A stretch of DNA of 6,798 nucleotides from JBDRGD01 sp043818095 (GTDB lineage Bacteria; Chloroflexota; Dehalococcoidia; Dehalococcoidales; RBG-16-60-22), in NCBI GenBank assembly GCA_043818095.1, contig JBDRGD010000004.1, forward strand, positions 1 to 6,798, given 5' to 3'. Below the pieces are notes generated by a model. That model searched no databases, was not told where the DNA came from, and saw nothing but the letters and a program-made list of their open reading frames with translations. A program made the translations under genes and the position numbers. This document shows positions 5,550 through 6,798 of the stretch, piece by piece (within the stretch, counting starts at the first letter, position 1; each line of letters opens with the position of its first letter).

Positions 5550-6798
5550 TTATAGAGCTTTATTCTTTTCGTTACGGAGCAGCTTGTCCCGGTTGCGGGG
5601 GAGCTTAATCCGGCGGGTGACCGGGTTCTGGTAGCAGGTCCAGAGCGGCTGTACCTTGCTCCGCGCCGGGTCCCCGCAGACCACGATTTCCACCATGCCC
5701 TCCCGTCCCGTCATCACCGGGATTTCCTTGTCCGGGTCGATGGAGGCGGGCAGGACGCCCTTCTGAATAAGGCTGGCGACGGTCTCATGGCGTTCCGTGG
5801 AATTCGCCAGGAGGAAAGCGGCTTCACCGGGGGGCATTGTCGTGTTTTTTTGGAGCCATTCTTCGGCGCGTTTCTTAGGATATCCGGCATCGGCCAGCGC
5901 CTTTGCGGTGGGCGGCGTAATCAGGACCATGGCCATCGCCCGCGGGCCGAAGAGGAAGGCATGGGGTATCACCGTCTTGTAGAGCCCCAGCGCGACGAGC
6001 TTGAGCATTGCCTCCGCGTCCGGGCTGGACAGAAAGACCTGGGGCCCCCAGTTCATCGTCGCCGCGGCGGTCACAGTGCTGTCTTCCCGGCGGAAACCGT
6101 GCCCTGTGTGGTAAGTCTCCCAGGGGCTGCCGGCCTCGTCCTCGGCGATGAGGAAGGGCGGGAAGTAGCCGAAGGTCCCCATCCACATCTCTCCCGGCTT
6201 GAAGCCGGCGATGTTTCTCAGGATAAGCCCGAAGGCCCGGGCGACGGCGACGTTCGGCGGGTGGGAAATCGCCCCCACGCCATGATTAAAGCCCATCTCT
6301 TTCACGATGGGGCCGTTCAAAAGCAGGAAGGGGTGGATGGCGCCGGTGGTCCCCAGCTGCATCAGGTCGAACAGGGGGTCGGCCACGGCCTCCACGGCGG
6401 CAATCAGCACGGGCAGGTGCTCGGGACGGCAGCCCGCCATGACCGCGTTGGCGGCGATGTTGCGCGGCGTGGCGCGCAGTTTCGCCTGGGGCAGCACCGC
6501 GATTTCCCCGTCCGGGGGGAGGTCGGTATATTCCAGGAAACGGGCAATCTTTTCCGGGGTGGGGGGAATGATGGCATGGCCGTCCGTCCACCCCTTTTCC
6601 AGGAAGAAGCGGTTTACCTCCTCCAGGTTGCCTTCGAAGACGGTCTCCCGGGGAGGACGCAGGGGCGGGGGCGCGCTTTCGGACTCGCCGCTTTCCTCGA
6701 CGGTTAACGCCCGGATAAGGGGGTCGATGACTTCCCTGGCCAGGTTGTCCCTGATTTCTTCCGGCGTGTGGATGTTGATGGCGCCGGGATACTCGATG
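5550..6798 (-). CDS. UGSC-like family protein, C-terminal part (5' end beyond right edge)
   Basis: The frame is open to the right edge, giving 415 C-terminal residues; the GTG at 6497 is internal. Residues 1-32 (IEYPGAINIHTPEEIR onward) resemble the end of a UGSC-type domain. An acidic, proline-rich linker follows at about 33-51. A larger conserved domain then starts with GWTDGHAIIPPTPEKIARF (69-87) and continues through NAVMAGCRPEHLPV with Cys123, LLLNGPIVKEMGFN and REDSTVT. I recall this W-T-D-G-x-x-I-I-P-P-T and A-V-M-A-G-C-R-P-E combination from proteins annotated as UGSC (seleno)proteins or their two-domain relatives, but could not search to confirm. The UGSC motif itself, and whether it carries selenocysteine, would lie outside the window. 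No biochemical function is assigned. The gene ends 23 bp from the stop of the convergent barrel gene. Confidence 0.8.
   Translation of the reverse strand, partial: IEYPGAINIHTPEEIRDNLAREVIDPLIRALTVEESGESESAPPPLRPPRETVFEGNLEEVNRFFLEKGWTDGHAIIPPTPEKIARFLEYTDLPPDGEIAVLPQAKLRATPRNIAANAVMAGCRPEHLPVLIAAVEAVADPLFDLMQLGTTGAIHPFLLLNGPIVKEMGFNHGVGAISHPPNVAVARAFGLILRNIAGFKPGEMWMGTFGYFPPFLIAEDEAGSPWETYHTGHGFRREDSTVTAAATMNWGPQVFLSSPDAEAMLKLVALGLYKTVIPHAFLFGPRAMAMVLITPPTAKALADAGYPKKRAEEWLQKNTTMPPGEAAFLLANSTERHETVASLIQKGVLPASIDPDKEIPVMTGREGMVEIVVCGDPARSKVQPLWTCYQNPVTRRIKLPRNRDKLLRNEKNKAL

Noticed and set aside
5550..6497. UGSC-like protein starting at GTG 6497
   Set aside because: The conserved WTDG-IIPPT region lies upstream in the same frame, which is open to the window edge.
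5787..6707. 306-codon plus-strand reading frame opposite the UGSC-like gene
   Set aside because: It lies wholly antisense to a frame with clear conserved protein sequence. Its translation is rich in Gly, Arg and His with no domain pattern, as expected of a GC-rich shadow.
1..6798. CRISPR arrays, insertion sequences, tRNA or rRNA genes
   Set aside because: No regularly spaced repeats, transposase sequence, long terminal inverted repeats, or tRNA/rRNA-like stretches were seen on reading both strands.

Overview
The window is GC-rich bacterial DNA with tightly packed genes and six protein-coding regions, two of them cut by the window edges. TGA, TAG and TAA all serve as stops, so the standard bacterial code fits. 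The enzymes are a molybdenum hydroxylase, an oxygen-sensitive glycyl radical enzyme (GRE) with its radical SAM activase, and a UGSC-like protein. Together they suggest a strict or facultative anaerobe that degrades organic compounds, such as a Dehalococcoidia-like Chloroflexota or a deltaproteobacterial-type sediment organism. That taxonomic guess is inference only; nothing here is diagnostic.

Layout, left to right. (1) Plus strand, 2-808: the C-terminal third of a xanthine dehydrogenase/aldehyde oxidase-type molybdopterin-binding subunit. It is followed after 25 bp by a MoaD/ThiS-type sulfur carrier ending in Gly-Gly-Gly (834-1109). (2) Minus strand, 4512-2062 then 2031-1111: a GRE of the pyruvate formate-lyase superfamily and its activase, clearly one operon. 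The activase stops 1 bp from the end of the MoaD gene, tail to tail. (3) A 219-bp AT-richer intergenic region (4513-4731) carries divergent promoter-like sequences. (4) Plus strand, 4732-5526: a protein made of two copies of a dimeric alpha/beta-barrel-like unit. (5) Minus strand, 6798-5550: the C-terminal part of a protein resembling the UGSC (seleno)protein family, converging on gene 4 with a 23-bp gap.

How they may work together: the GRE has the Cys-x-Glu-Pro active-site form (GCSEP), not the Cys-Cys of true pyruvate formate-lyase. It is therefore more likely a dehydratase, C-X lyase or decarboxylase of unknown substrate. The molybdenum hydroxylase could hydroxylate or oxidise a related substrate, with MoaD supplying sulfur for its pterin cofactor. 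The barrel protein is divergently transcribed from the GRE and may be co-regulated with it. A single catabolic pathway is inference from proximity.

The most notable point is the GRE-activase junction. The two reading frames are identical and separated only by an amber TAG. No ATG, GTG or TTG lies between that stop and the conserved activase domain. A CTG with a well-spaced Shine-Dalgarno sequence is the best start. A lost G in a short G-run, or stop readthrough, are the alternatives.
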